DNA from: JAAYYM01 sp964483155
Lineage (GTDB): Bacteria > Bacillota > Clostridia > Lachnospirales > Lachnospiraceae
DNA length: 64,000 nucleotides
NCBI GenBank assembly: GCA_964483155.1
Contig: CAZAAC010000004.1
Coordinates: 1-64,000, forward strand
Direction of reading: 5' to 3'
The notes below the pieces were generated by a model that worked only from the letters and a program-made list of their open reading frames with translations, made no database searches and was not told the DNA's origin. The translations under genes were made by a program, and so were the position numbers. Below, piece by piece: positions 44,333 to 54,503 of the stretch (its first letter is position 1; every line of letters starts with the position of its first letter).

Positions 44333-46430
44333 ACGCGAATTGCACTCTATTTTTCATTCCGTTATTGGATATGTCTATATGGCTGTTATTCTCTTTTTTA
44401 TTGGAATTTTTTATTTATCTAACAACCTGGCAGGAGGCTCTTCCTATTTTTCTGCCACACTAAGTGGGCTTGTTTCCATTTTGCTATTGGTCACACCGAT
44501 ATTAACCATGCGCATTATGACAGAAGATAAAAAACAAAATACCGATTTATTGCTCTATACCTCTCCCGTTTCAATTAGTAAAATCATTATTGGCAAATAC
44601 TTATCACTCCTTACTACTTTTTTGCTTCCGATGGTAATTATCAGTTTATACCCTCTGATTATGTCGATTTATGGGACTGTAGGGTTTCTTGAAGCTTATA
44701 CTTCTATCATTGGATTTATTGCTTATGGCGCACTATGTCTGGCAATTGGTATGTTTATTTCTTCTATTACTGAAAACCAAATTGTTGCTGCCATATTTAC
44801 GATGATTTTATTATATATTGGTTATGTCATGAATGGTATTACAGGACTATTCTTTACCTCTGAAAATCTGGCTACAAAAATTTTGAACTTCTATAACTTT
44901 TACAATCCATTGGTTACTTTTTTTGAAGGAACCTTTAACCTTAATCATTTAATATACTTTATTACAGTGACGATGCTTTTTCTATTTTTCACTTATCAGG
45001 TAGTGCAGAAAAAGCGCTGGAGCATGTCCACGAAACGACTAAAACGTGGAGCCTTCAGTACGGGGTCTATACTTCTGGCAATTGTTTTAACTATAGCAGT
45101 CAATTATGGAATTAACCAGATACCAGAGAAATATACCTCATTTGATGTTACATCACAGAATATTTATGGTATCACTGACCAAACGAAAGAACTGCTTTCT
45201 TCACTTGACGAAGATATTGTATTTTATGTCTTAGTCTCTGAAGCAGAACAGGACAGCACTGTCGAAAAAACGTTAAACCAATATAGGGAGTTATCTGACC
45301 GTATCAAGGTCGAGTACAGAGATCCTTCTCTTTATCCTAATTTTGCAACAACTTATAATACAGACGAACTAGAGACAAACAGCATTATTGTAGAGGGCTC
45401 AAAGCGTTTTAAGACCATTAATTATAGCAACTTGTATGAGACCGAAATAGATTATAATACATACGCAGAAACTACGACAGGATATGATGCTGAGGGACAG
45501 TTGACTAGTGCAATTGACTATGTGACCAATGAGGACCTCCCTAAATTATATGTAATATCTGGGCACAATGAATTGGATTTGCCAACAGAATTAACATCTC
45601 TCATTTCCAAAGAGAATATCGAAACTGAACTCATTAATCTTTTAAATTATGATTCCATTCCAACCGATGCAGCTGGTATCTTTATTTCTGCTCCTACTAC
45701 TGACTATACAGAAGAAGATGCCGAAAAAATTCTCTCCTATTTAGAAAGTGGTGGACACGCTATTATTATTTCTTCCTGGAATGAAAATGATTTAAACAAT
45801 TTTAATTCTATTGCAGAAGCTTATGGCATAGAACTGGCTGATGGAATTGTTGTAGAATCTGATCGTAATCGTTATTATCAAAATCCTTACTATCTATTGC
45901 CAAATATAGAAAGCAGTGAAGTAACTTCTTCTCTTTGCAGTGATAGCAGGTATATATTCATGCCATATGCGCAAGGCATTACTGTTAAGGAAGACTTAAG
46001 AGATACCTTGACAATCAAACAAATTCTGACTACTTCAGATACGGCTTATTTAAAAATCAACCCTTCTGATATGAAAACTTATGAAAAAGAATCCGGAGAT
46101 ATTGATGGGCCTTTTACACTGGGTGTTTATGCAACTGAAGATGTTGGTGATAATCAAATGAGACTTCTTTATCTGACAACCGAGAACTTCATTACAAAGT
46201 CAGTTGATGATACTGTTGCTGGCGGAAACTATGAGCTCATGATGAATGCCGTCAGCAAGATGGCTAATCATGAAACAAGTGTATCTGTACCTGCTAAGAG
46301 TTATCAGATGGCAGCACTTACCCTTACAAAGGTACAATCCTTATTATGGGGCTTGCTCGTAGTTATAATATTGCCACTTAGCTTATTAGCCTCTGGACTT
46401 ATTATCTGGGCAAGACGCAGAAAGAGATGA
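44316..46430 (+). CDS. Fused ABC-2 permease and GldG-like protein
   Basis: The 704-residue protein joins two parts. Residues 1-240 are an ABC-2 permease with six helices (RELHSIFHSVIGYVYMAV at the start), like GldF. Residues about 250-690 match the GldG type: a helix, an extracytoplasmic domain (FDVTSQNIYGITDQTKELL, YVISGHNELDLP, GHAIIISSWNENDLNNF) and a C-terminal anchor helix with RRRKR. In Bacteroidetes GldF and GldG are separate gliding proteins; in Firmicutes the substrate is unknown. AAGGAGG precedes the ATG. A strong terminator follows. Confidence 0.88.
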   Translation: MIAVYKRELHSIFHSVIGYVYMAVILFFIGIFYLSNNLAGGSSYFSATLSGLVSILLLVTPILTMRIMTEDKKQNTDLLLYTSPVSISKIIIGKYLSLLTTFLLPMVIISLYPLIMSIYGTVGFLEAYTSIIGFIAYGALCLAIGMFISSITENQIVAAIFTMILLYIGYVMNGITGLFFTSENLATKILNFYNFYNPLVTFFEGTFNLNHLIYFITVTMLFLFFTYQVVQKKRWSMSTKRLKRGAFSTGSILLAIVLTIAVNYGINQIPEKYTSFDVTSQNIYGITDQTKELLSSLDEDIVFYVLVSEAEQDSTVEKTLNQYRELSDRIKVEYRDPSLYPNFATTYNTDELETNSIIVEGSKRFKTINYSNLYETEIDYNTYAETTTGYDAEGQLTSAIDYVTNEDLPKLYVISGHNELDLPTELTSLISKENIETELINLLNYDSIPTDAAGIFISAPTTDYTEEDAEKILSYLESGGHAIIISSWNENDLNNFNSIAEAYGIELADGIVVESDRNRYYQNPYYLLPNIESSEVTSSLCSDSRYIFMPYAQGITVKEDLRDTLTIKQILTTSDTAYLKINPSDMKTYEKESGDIDGPFTLGVYATEDVGDNQMRLLYLTTENFITKSVDDTVAGGNYELMMNAVSKMANHETSVSVPAKSYQMAALTLTKVQSLLWGLLVVIILPLSLLASGLIIWARRRKR

Positions 46431-46499
46431 TGAATTTCTTCATGATACCTGTCACTATTATAATGAACGATTAGACATACATTGCTGGGTGCAACATAA

Positions 46500-46528
46500 A
46501 AAAGGAGATGCTAAATGCATCTCCTTTT
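46500..46528. terminator. Bidirectional terminator after the GldFG-like gene
   Basis: AAAAGGAGATGC and GCATCTCCTTTT form a perfect twelve-base-pair stem with a five-base loop. Confidence 0.9.
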
Positions 46529-46567
46529 AAAATTATATTTATTAATACTACTATTCATAATTGACTA

Positions 46568-46924
46568 TTATTTCAATATCTTAATTGTTCCAATCAGTGG
46601 TAACTCTTTTGCCTTACCCTGTGCTGCATTGACAATTCCTAAGATTGAAAAAACAAAAATGACTAAAGACAATAAGGAAACAATAAGTCCTAAAAATGCA
46701 ATACTAGATAAGAATATATTCAATATACCAATTGCCACTTCAATAATAAGTAGAACCAAACCCTGGTTTGCATGAAATTGCGCAAACTTTGACTCTTTTG
46801 CAGCAAAAATAGGTATCAATACAAGTATTCCAAAATATGCCAAAATTCCGAAAACCTTATTTTTTTGAATATCTTCTTGTGAAAATTCCGACGTAGTATC
46901 AGGTGTGTTGTTAAAATCTGCCAT
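46568..46924 (-). CDS. Small membrane protein, DUF4870/Tic20-like
   Basis: The 118-residue protein has a polar N-terminal tail of about 22 residues, then three to four hydrophobic helices with VFGILAYFGILVLIPIFAAKESKFAQFHANQG, a conserved stretch that recalls DUF4870-type proteins. Function is unknown. GGGGG lies about eight bases before the ATG at 46924; an upstream in-frame ATG overlaps that ribosome site. It has its own promoter with an extended -10. Confidence 0.75.
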   Translation of the reverse strand: MADFNNTPDTTSEFSQEDIQKNKVFGILAYFGILVLIPIFAAKESKFAQFHANQGLVLLIIEVAIGILNIFLSSIAFLGLIVSLLSLVIFVFSILGIVNAAQGKAKELPLIGTIKILK

Positions 46925-46987
46925 ATGTGTTTCCCCCATTTTATTTTTTTGCCATGCTATGCATTGGCGGTTAACTGCTTCTCCCGT

Positions 46988-47016
46988 AGTATATCATATG
47001 TATCTTACGTATTCAA
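46988..47016 (-). promoter_or_regulatory. Promoter of the DUF4870-like gene
   Basis: Minus-strand TTGAAT (47011-47016) and TATACT (46988-46993), 17 bases apart, with the extended -10 TG. Confidence 0.65.
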
Positions 47017-47022
47017 GCACAA

Positions 47023-48186
47023 CTACAAAATAATATCTTCCTTCTTATCGGCTTCCATATCGTCGTCTATTCTCCGAAATGTACTAGCCTCTCTCACTAA
47101 AATCTTAACACTCTTCACAAAATTGCTAAACATTCCGGCGCGGTACAGATTTATGATAATCATTCCAACCGGTACTGCAATAATCAATCCAAATGCTCCT
47201 CCGATTCTAAAACCAATATACAATAGAAATAGCGTCGGAATCGGCTCTAATCCAATGGAATCTCCAACCAGCTTTGGCTGTATTAACTGACGAATCAATT
47301 GGCTTACTCCCCAGGCAATTAAAAGACCAATACCCATACGATAATCGCCAACCGCAAACTGATAAATCGCCCATGGTAACATAACGATACCCGTTCCAAA
47401 GAAAGGAAGAAAGTCAAGCATCGCAATCAACAAGGCAAGCAATATACCATAATCAACTCCTAAAATAGTAAATCCAACCAATAGTATAAAGAAAACCACT
47501 CCCATGATTTTAAACTGTGCCCTAAAATACCCACCGACAGCATCTTTCATTGTTTTATATACCACATTCCACCGATTCAACATAGAATCAGAAGCGCCTC
47601 TTTTAATCATCTTTACGATATACTCTCGCTCAGCAACAAAAAAATAAGAAGATAATATTGCCATAATAATTCCAAGAATGACAAGCGGCAGATTTTTAGC
47701 AAACCGACTGGCTGCTTCCGCCATAGGTGCTCCCATAGATTTTAAAATAGAGGTTGTATTTTCATTAAAGCTTGCAAATATCCCTGCAACCCACTCTCGC
47801 AAAACAAGAGGCATTCTTGCCAGATAGATGTCATAACTCTTTGTTATTTGCGCTATTGTAGCAGACACACTTTTCCACAAGTCCGGCAGATTTCCTGCAA
47901 ATCCAACAATTTGCTCAACCAACATAGCAATAACAATATAACTAATCGAAACGATGACTGCAATGGTCAACACTATAACAAAGGCAGAACCCGCTCTTCT
48001 GACAATCTTGATGCGCCGCTCTAAAAACCTGACCAGCGGATTTGCTATTAATGCTATTATTGCCCCAATAATAAATGGCATAAAGTATATAATAATACTT
48101 GGTAGTATAAAAACACAAAATAGTATTGCAAGAATCATTGTCACAATATTAATTGTTATTTTTAAGTACTTTATATGTGGCTTCAT
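47023..48186 (-). CDS. AI-2E family transporter (PerM/YtvI-like)
   Basis: The 387-residue membrane protein has about eight helices with a soluble stretch between the third and fourth, and the motif pattern MLDFLPFFGTGIVMLPWAIYQF near residue 270 and QPKLVGDSIGLEPIPTLF near 310, typical of the AI-2E/PerM family. Members export varied solutes, and the name does not prove autoinducer-2 transport. The last about 25 residues are acidic and cytoplasmic. It overlaps the ysxC gene by 38 bases, with GGGAGGG inside that gene as ribosome site. Confidence 0.9.
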   Translation of the reverse strand: MKPHIKYLKITINIVTMILAILFCVFILPSIIIYFMPFIIGAIIALIANPLVRFLERRIKIVRRAGSAFVIVLTIAVIVSISYIVIAMLVEQIVGFAGNLPDLWKSVSATIAQITKSYDIYLARMPLVLREWVAGIFASFNENTTSILKSMGAPMAEAASRFAKNLPLVILGIIMAILSSYFFVAEREYIVKMIKRGASDSMLNRWNVVYKTMKDAVGGYFRAQFKIMGVVFFILLVGFTILGVDYGILLALLIAMLDFLPFFGTGIVMLPWAIYQFAVGDYRMGIGLLIAWGVSQLIRQLIQPKLVGDSIGLEPIPTLFLLYIGFRIGGAFGLIIAVPVGMIIINLYRAGMFSNFVKSVKILVREASTFRRIDDDMEADKKEDIIL

Positions 48187-48766
48187 ATATTTCTTCCCTC
48201 CCTTGTTTGGTAGATGCTGAAAACGGGATTACAACCGTTCCTGGTTCCATTTTTAACCCCATTCTTATCATCTTAATGCTCTTATCGATTTGGCTCCTAT
48301 TAATTTTATCAAGCTTTGTTGCTATGATGATAGGCTGATATCCATTATTGATGATCCAATCATACATATCCTTGTCGTTTTTTGAAGGCTCATGCCTGAT
48401 GTCAATCAGCAAGAACACCTCTTTTAATTGTTTGGAAGAATGAAGATATCGCTCAATCATTTTTCCCCATTGCTCCTTTGCCTCATAAGATGCTTTTGCA
48501 TATCCGTATCCGGGCAAATCAACATAATACATATTGACATCCTTATCCTCTTCATCGAGGGCAGAAACACGATAGAAATTTATCGTCTGCGTCTTACCCG
48601 GTTGTGCTGATGTTCTAGCCAAAGATTTTCGATTAATTAATGCATTGATTAAAGTTGATTTCCCAACATTACTCTTTCCTGCAAAAGCCACCTCTGGCAA
48701 CTGATTATCAGGTAATGTACTCGTGATTCCACATACTGTTTCCAAATCTACATTTTTTATCTTCAT
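48149..48766 (-). CDS. ysxC: Ribosome biogenesis GTPase YsxC/EngB
   Basis: The 205-residue GTPase has G1 GKSNVGKST (about 31), G3 DLPGYGYAKA (about 75) and G4 TKLDK (about 150). It is needed for late 50S subunit assembly. The ATG overlaps the lon stop as ATGA. Placement after lon is the conserved Firmicute order. Confidence 0.96.
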   Translation of the reverse strand: MKIKNVDLETVCGITSTLPDNQLPEVAFAGKSNVGKSTLINALINRKSLARTSAQPGKTQTINFYRVSALDEEDKDVNMYYVDLPGYGYAKASYEAKEQWGKMIERYLHSSKQLKEVFLLIDIRHEPSKNDKDMYDWIINNGYQPIIIATKLDKINRSQIDKSIKMIRMGLKMEPGTVVIPFSASTKQGREEIYEATYKVLKNNN

Positions 48767-51078
48767 AATGCTTCCTTAATGACATCCTCCATCGTCTCTA
48801 CATACACGATACGAAGTCCTTTTTTTATTTCATCTGCTATCTCTTCGATATCTCTCTCATTTTTTTTGGGAACAAGTACTGTTTTAATATTTGCATTCTT
48901 TGCAGCGAGAATCTTCTCTTTCAGTCCACCGATTGGTAATACTCGACCACGAAGTGTAATCTCTCCAGTCATTGCAACTTCCGCTTTAACCGGCCTCTTA
49001 GTAATTGCAGAAAAAAGTGCCATTGCCATAGTAATGCCGGCACTTGGTCCATCCTTTGGTACAGAACCTTGCGGAATATGGATATGAAAATCATGCTTCT
49101 TAAAGAAATCACTCGCTATCTTATATTCTGGGCTAATAGAACGTATATAACTAATCCCCGTCTGTGCTGATTCTTTCATCACATCACCGAGTTGCCCCGT
49201 TAACATGGTTTCTCCCTTTCCTGGCATAATATTGACTTCAATTTGAAGTGTATTACCGCCCACGCTAGTCCACGCAAGTCCTCTTACGATTCCAATTTCA
49301 TCTGTCTCATTTGCCATGTCGTAACAATAAAGCTCTTGACCCAAATACTTGCTAAGATTTGCCTCTGTCACGCGAATACTCTTTTTCTTGTTTTGCCATA
49401 TCTCTCTTGCTGCCTTACGGCATATCTCGCCTATTTTACGTTCAAGCTGCCTTACACCAGACTCTTTTGTATAGTTTCTGGCAATGATCTCAATGGCCTT
49501 ATCCTGTATAGATAGTTGTCCTGGTTTAATTCCATTACGCATCATCTGTTTCTTAATTAAATGTTCCTTTGCAATATGAACCTTCTCATTCTCCGTATAG
49601 CTAGTTACTTCGATGATTTCCATTCTATCAAGCAGTGGTCTGGGAATATCAGCAGAAGAATTTGCGGTAGCTATAAACAGTACCTCTGACAAGTCAATCG
49701 GCACTTCAATATAATGGTCCCTAAATTTTGTATTTTGCTCAGCATCAAGCACCTCCAGCAATGCCGATGCAGTATCTCCTTTATAATCCTTGCTTATTTT
49801 ATCTATTTCATCTAATAATATCAGAGGATTCTTTACACCCGCATGCTTCAATCCTGTAGCAATACGCCCTGGCATGGCACCAACATATGTCTTCCTATGC
49901 CCACGTATCTCTGCCTCGTCCCGAATGCCGCCCAGTGAAATCCCTACATACTTCTTCCCTAGTGCTCTGGCAACTGATTTGGCAATGGAAGTTTTACCGG
50001 TTCCTGGCGGTCCAATCAGGCAGATGATTGGACTATCACCCTTAGCTGTTAAATTGCGTACTGCTAGAAATTCCAGCATTCTCTCTTTTACTTTATCAAG
50101 TCCATAATGATCCTCATTCATGATAACTTCCGCATTTTTTAAATCTTTGTTATCTTTGGAGGCCTTACCCCATGGCATTTCTAATAGTGTTTCAATATAT
50201 CCACGTACTACTGCACTCTCAGATGAATTCGCAGAGATTTGTTTGAATCGCGTAATTTCTCTAGCTAGCTTTTCTTTTACCTCTGCAGGTGCTTTTAGAT
50301 TTTTAAGTGCATCTTCAAAGGAATCCTCTTCCGATGTCGCACCATTTTCACCAAGCTCTTCTCTGATATATTGTAGTTGCTCACGTAATAGATATTCCTT
50401 TTGATTTTTATCTACTCTTTCCTTAACCTGTTCCTGAATATTCTTTCGTATATTAATTATCTGCAACTCATTTGTCAAAATAACAACCAGTTCCTTAAAA
50501 CGCGCTTTTTCTTCTGCTGCTTCTAACAATATCTGTCTGTTTTCAACACTCATAGGTAAATTGATTGCAATAAAATCAACTAATTCTCCTATATCTCTTG
50601 CTTCATCAAACTGCCTCTCTATCGTCTTTCCTATTCTCGGATTATGTGCTATATACTCAGCCATTAAATCTTTAAGTGTCTGCATCATCGCCATATTTTC
50701 GATATGATCAAAAAGAAGGGCGCCTGCCGCCTTGACAGGTTTCACTTCTGCTAAAAAATAACCTTCTTCTTCCTCTGTGAGACTAATAAGCTGAGCCCTC
50801 ACCTGCGCTTCAATAAGAACTCTGACCACATGATTCGGAAGCTTTAAAACCTGCTTTATCTGCGCAATTGTCCCCATCTGGTATAAATCCTTATATGCAG
50901 GTGTTACTACTGCTGCATCCTTCTGCATCACAACAAATATCATCTGGTCTTTTACCATTGATTTCTCAACCGCAGTAACCGATGAATCCCTATCAACATC
51001 AAAATGAATAATCATACCAGGCATAACCGTCAGTCCCCGCAGGGCAATCGCTGGTAATTTTTTCTTAACACTTCTCAT
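48763..51078 (-). CDS. lon: ATP-dependent protease La (Lon)
   Basis: The 771-residue protein has the LonA layout: N-terminal substrate domain (1-200), coiled coil, AAA+ domain with GPPGTGKTSIAKS (about 350) and VLFIATAN, and the peptidase domain with catalytic serine in DGPSAGITMAMA (about 675) and lysine in GGLKEKILAAK (about 717). The start at 51078 follows CAGGAGAG; a frame extending 36 codons further overlaps clpX and has no ribosome site. The gap of 76 bases after clpX holds no clear promoter. Confidence 0.97.
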   Translation of the reverse strand: MRSVKKKLPAIALRGLTVMPGMIIHFDVDRDSSVTAVEKSMVKDQMIFVVMQKDAAVVTPAYKDLYQMGTIAQIKQVLKLPNHVVRVLIEAQVRAQLISLTEEEEGYFLAEVKPVKAAGALLFDHIENMAMMQTLKDLMAEYIAHNPRIGKTIERQFDEARDIGELVDFIAINLPMSVENRQILLEAAEEKARFKELVVILTNELQIINIRKNIQEQVKERVDKNQKEYLLREQLQYIREELGENGATSEEDSFEDALKNLKAPAEVKEKLAREITRFKQISANSSESAVVRGYIETLLEMPWGKASKDNKDLKNAEVIMNEDHYGLDKVKERMLEFLAVRNLTAKGDSPIICLIGPPGTGKTSIAKSVARALGKKYVGISLGGIRDEAEIRGHRKTYVGAMPGRIATGLKHAGVKNPLILLDEIDKISKDYKGDTASALLEVLDAEQNTKFRDHYIEVPIDLSEVLFIATANSSADIPRPLLDRMEIIEVTSYTENEKVHIAKEHLIKKQMMRNGIKPGQLSIQDKAIEIIARNYTKESGVRQLERKIGEICRKAAREIWQNKKKSIRVTEANLSKYLGQELYCYDMANETDEIGIVRGLAWTSVGGNTLQIEVNIMPGKGETMLTGQLGDVMKESAQTGISYIRSISPEYKIASDFFKKHDFHIHIPQGSVPKDGPSAGITMAMALFSAITKRPVKAEVAMTGEITLRGRVLPIGGLKEKILAAKNANIKTVLVPKKNERDIEEIADEIKKGLRIVYVETMEDVIKEAL

Positions 51079-51154
51079 TCCATGCTCTCCTGTATAAAAC
51101 AACGACACCAAAAAGCGGCGTCGTCGTCTTGCCACCATAAGGTGGGTTATTATA

Positions 51155-52411
51155 TTATGCCTTTTTCGCTCGTTCCTCGTGAACAATTAGCGGTCCACTT
51201 GTTCCTTCTACAGTCTCTTTCGTAATAACACAGCTGTCAATCGTCTCGTCTGATGGAATCTCATACATTAGGTCGAGCATCAGTTTCTCCATGATTGAAC
51301 GAAGTCCACGTGCACCTGTTTTTCTCTTAATTGCCTTTTCTGCTATTAAGTCAATCGCTTCTGGCTCAAATGTCAACTTCACACCATCTAGTTCAAGCAT
51401 TTTCTTATACTGCTTTGTAATTGCATTCTTTGGTTCTTTTAAAATACGAACCAGTGCCTCTTTATCAAGCGGTTCTAATGAAACATTAATCGGCACACGT
51501 CCAACAAATTCTGGTATTAATCCAAATTTCGTCAAGTCCTCTGGCATTACCTTTTGCAAAAGAACGCCGATTTCTTTTTCTCTCTTGTTTGTAATCTCGG
51601 CATTAAAACCAATTGATTTTTTATCCAGTCTAGCCTCGATAATCTTATCTAAGCCTTCAAAAGCACCTCCGCATATAAACAAAATATTAGTTGTATCAAT
51701 CTGCAAAAGTTCCTGATGAGGATGCTTCCTGCCACCCTGTGGAGGAACACTTGCTACAGTACCTTCTAAAATCTTAAGAAGTGCCTGCTGTACGCCCTCA
51801 CCTGACACATCTCTGGTAATAGATACATTTTCACCTTTTCGCGTAATTTTATCTATTTCATCAATATAAATAATACCATACTGTGCACGCTCAATATCAT
51901 AATCTGCGGCTTGAATAATCTTCAGCAAAATGTTCTCAACATCCTCACCAACATAACCAGCCTCAGTCAATGCTGTTGCATCTGAAATTGCAAACGGAAC
52001 ATTAATTATTTTTGCCAAAGTCTGTGCCAAAAGAGTTTTTCCACAGCCTGTTGGACCTAGCATAATAATATTACTTTTTTGCAAATCAACATCAAGATCT
52101 TTTCCTGCTGTAACTCTCTTGTAATGATTATAAACAGCAACTGACAAAACTTTTTTTGCTTCTTCCTGACCAATCACATAGTCATCAAGAAATTCTTTTA
52201 TCTCTCGTGGCTTAATTAGATTAATATCAAAGTCTGGCGCATTTTTGGCATCTCCCTGCTCATATTCCTCTTCTATGATATCCATACAGATATCAACACA
52301 CTCATCGCATATATAAGCGCCTCCAGGACCAGCTATTAATTTTCTAACCTGGTCTTGTGTCTTATTGCAAAATGAGCATCTTATTTTATCATCATTCCCT
52401 TTTCCTGACAT
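51155..52411 (-). CDS. clpX: ClpX ATPase subunit of ClpXP
   Basis: The 418-residue protein has the N-terminal zinc-binding domain (CSFCNK and ICDECV), Walker A GPTGCGKTLLAQ (about 118), sensor and pore motifs (GYVGEDVE) and the C-terminal small domain. It unfolds substrates for ClpP. The second of two adjacent ATG codons is preferred, since the first nearly touches the ribosome site. It starts six bases after clpP. Confidence 0.97.
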   Translation of the reverse strand: MSGKGNDDKIRCSFCNKTQDQVRKLIAGPGGAYICDECVDICMDIIEEEYEQGDAKNAPDFDINLIKPREIKEFLDDYVIGQEEAKKVLSVAVYNHYKRVTAGKDLDVDLQKSNIIMLGPTGCGKTLLAQTLAKIINVPFAISDATALTEAGYVGEDVENILLKIIQAADYDIERAQYGIIYIDEIDKITRKGENVSITRDVSGEGVQQALLKILEGTVASVPPQGGRKHPHQELLQIDTTNILFICGGAFEGLDKIIEARLDKKSIGFNAEITNKREKEIGVLLQKVMPEDLTKFGLIPEFVGRVPINVSLEPLDKEALVRILKEPKNAITKQYKKMLELDGVKLTFEPEAIDLIAEKAIKRKTGARGLRSIMEKLMLDLMYEIPSDETIDSCVITKETVEGTSGPLIVHEERAKKA

Positions 52412-52417
52412 CATATC

Positions 52418-53011
52418 CTACTTATCTACTCCTCTGTTTGCAATAACAATATCGATCAAACCATATTCCATTGCTTCCTGCGCAGACATCCAATTATCTC
52501 TGTCTGTGTCGGCAGCAATCTCTTCAATCGTTCTGCCGGTATTTTCCGCTAAAATCTTATTCAATAAAGCTTTCGTCTTAGCCATATGTGCTGCCGCAAT
52601 TTGAATTTCTGTTTCCTGACCCTTGGCTCCACCAAGTGGCTGATGTATCATAATTTCTGCATTTGGGAGTGCCGATCTCTTACCTTTGGTACCACCTGCA
52701 AGCAAAAACGCTCCAAAACTAGCTGCCATACCCATACACATTGTTGCTACATCGCACTTGATAAAATTCATCGTATCATAGATAGCATATCCTGCTGAAA
52801 CTGATCCTCCAGGACTATTAATATATAGATGAATATCTTTCTCGGGATCTTCTGCTTCCAAAAACAATAGTTGTGCTACCACTAAACTAGCTACCGTATC
52901 ATTTACTTCCTCACCAAGGAAAATAATTCGTTCTTTCAATAATCTTGAGTAGATATCGTAGGAACGTTCGCCCCTGCTCGTCTGCTCTATAACATAAGGT
53001 ACTAAACTCAT
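52418..53011 (-). CDS. clpP: ClpP protease subunit
   Basis: The 197-residue serine protease has the catalytic serine in GMAASFGAFLLAGG (about 98), histidine in MIHQPLGGAKGQ (about 123) and a downstream aspartate. The N terminus MSLVPYVIEQTSRGERSYDIY is typical. It lies between tig and clpX. CAGGAGG precedes the ATG. Confidence 0.98.
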   Translation of the reverse strand: MSLVPYVIEQTSRGERSYDIYSRLLKERIIFLGEEVNDTVASLVVAQLLFLEAEDPEKDIHLYINSPGGSVSAGYAIYDTMNFIKCDVATMCMGMAASFGAFLLAGGTKGKRSALPNAEIMIHQPLGGAKGQETEIQIAAAHMAKTKALLNKILAENTGRTIEEIAADTDRDNWMSAQEAMEYGLIDIVIANRGVDK

Positions 53012-53040
53012 TTCAATTCCTCCTGTCTGTCACTATGTCC

Positions 53041-54411
53041 TTATTTATCTGCTGCCTTTTTTGATGAAGCCTTACTTGGCTTTTCATCTGCTTTTTTATT
53101 TGCAGTTTCTTTTTTGACAGCTTTTCCTTCTTTTGCTTCAGAAACCACTAATTCTACTGCCTTCTGAATTGCAATATCATTTGTGATCTGCTCTTTCTCA
53201 TATTCGCCGACCATTTCTTTTAGCTTATCGCTTTCCATCTGATACATTTCTGCCATCTTTGCTATTTCAGCGTCAAATTCTTCATCAGAAACAATTATTT
53301 TTTCTGCTTCTACAACAGCTTCCAGTACTAGTCTGCTTTGAATGCGTTTCTCAGCTGCTGGTTTCATCTGTTCTAAAAACTTTTCACCAGTAAGCCCAGT
53401 AAATTGAAAATACTGTTCTAAAGATAGGCCCTGCTGCTGCAATCTCTTTGCATAATCCTCTGCCATCTGCTTTGTCTGTGTCATCAGCATAGGCTCTGGA
53501 ATATCCATCTTTGAGTCAGCAATAATAGCTTCAATTACTTCGTTTTCTTTCTTATCTTTTGCTTCGGCTTCTTTTCTCTCGCAAATCTTCTTCTTAATAT
53601 CAGCTTTATATTCTGCAAGCGTATCAAATTCTGAAACTTCACTTGCAAATTCATCATCTAGCTTAGGAAGCTCTTTTTCTTTAATCTCTTTTACCGTTAC
53701 TTTGAACATTGCTTCTTTTCCAGCAAGTTCTTCTGCCTGATACTCTTCAGGAAATGTAACATTCACCTGTACTTCTTCATTTAAAGCGGCACCTACAAGC
53801 TGTTTTTCGAATCCTGGTATAAATGAATTAGAACCAATCGTGAGTGGATGATTTTCTCCCTTGCCACCATCAAATGCAATATCATCTACAAAGCCTTCAA
53901 AATCAATTACCGTCATATCTCCGTCTTTAACAGCTCTGTCTTCCACATTGATTGTTCTTGCACTATTTTCTCTTTCTTTTTCAATCTCTGCAAGTATTTC
54001 CTCTTCTGTCGCATCAATATCTACTTTTGATACGGACACTCCCTTATATTTCCCGAGTGATATCTCCGGCTTAATCGCAACTTCCGCTGTAAATATAAAT
54101 GGTTTCCCTTTTTCGAGTTGTACTACATCAATTTTAGGCTGTGATACAACATCAAGATCTTTATTTTCAGATAATTCTCTTTCATAAACCTCAGGTATCA
54201 AAGCATTAACAGCATCCTCAAAGAACATCTCCGTACCATACATCTTCTCAAGCATTTGACGAGGCACTTTACCCTTTCTAAATCCAGGAACACTCATTTT
54301 GCCTTTATTTTTTTGATAAGCTTTTTCAATTGCTTTTTCAAGCTCCTCAGCAGAAGCCTCAATTGTAAGCTTTGCCATGTTTTTCTCAAGTTTCTCTACT
54401 TTTAAACTCAT
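53041..54411 (-). CDS. tig: Trigger factor chaperone
   Basis: The 456-residue protein has the ribosome-binding N domain (MSVPGFRKGKVPRQMLEKMYG, with the GFRxGKxP signature near 41), an FKBP-type prolyl isomerase domain (about 155-240) and the helical C domain. It ends with a Lys/Ala/Ser-rich tail of about 30 residues (from about 427) that is longer and more charged than usual. It binds nascent chains at the exit tunnel. AAGGAGG lies upstream of the ATG. It is the first gene of the tig-clpP-clpX-lon-ysxC run. Confidence 0.97.
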   Translation of the reverse strand: MSLKVEKLEKNMAKLTIEASAEELEKAIEKAYQKNKGKMSVPGFRKGKVPRQMLEKMYGTEMFFEDAVNALIPEVYERELSENKDLDVVSQPKIDVVQLEKGKPFIFTAEVAIKPEISLGKYKGVSVSKVDIDATEEEILAEIEKERENSARTINVEDRAVKDGDMTVIDFEGFVDDIAFDGGKGENHPLTIGSNSFIPGFEKQLVGAALNEEVQVNVTFPEEYQAEELAGKEAMFKVTVKEIKEKELPKLDDEFASEVSEFDTLAEYKADIKKKICERKEAEAKDKKENEVIEAIIADSKMDIPEPMLMTQTKQMAEDYAKRLQQQGLSLEQYFQFTGLTGEKFLEQMKPAAEKRIQSRLVLEAVVEAEKIIVSDEEFDAEIAKMAEMYQMESDKLKEMVGEYEKEQITNDIAIQKAVELVVSEAKEGKAVKKETANKKADEKPSKASSKKAADK

Positions 54412-54494
54412 TGCTATATATATCCTCCTTAATATAGGTGTATCTATTATGTATAGGCAAACATCTGCTTACTCATACTTAAAGTCATTAAAGT

Positions 54495-54503
54495 ATTATA
54501 TCA
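54495..54503 (-). promoter_or_regulatory. Extended -10 promoter of tig
   Basis: Minus-strand TGATATAAT. The -35 is weak (CTGGCA at an 18-base spacing). The start lies about 75 bases before the tig ATG. Confidence 0.55.

Noticed and set aside
51079..51186. N-terminal extension of Lon
   Set aside because: It overlaps clpX and is rich in Arg/His without a ribosome site. CAGGAGAG precedes the ATG at 51078, where known Lon proteins begin.
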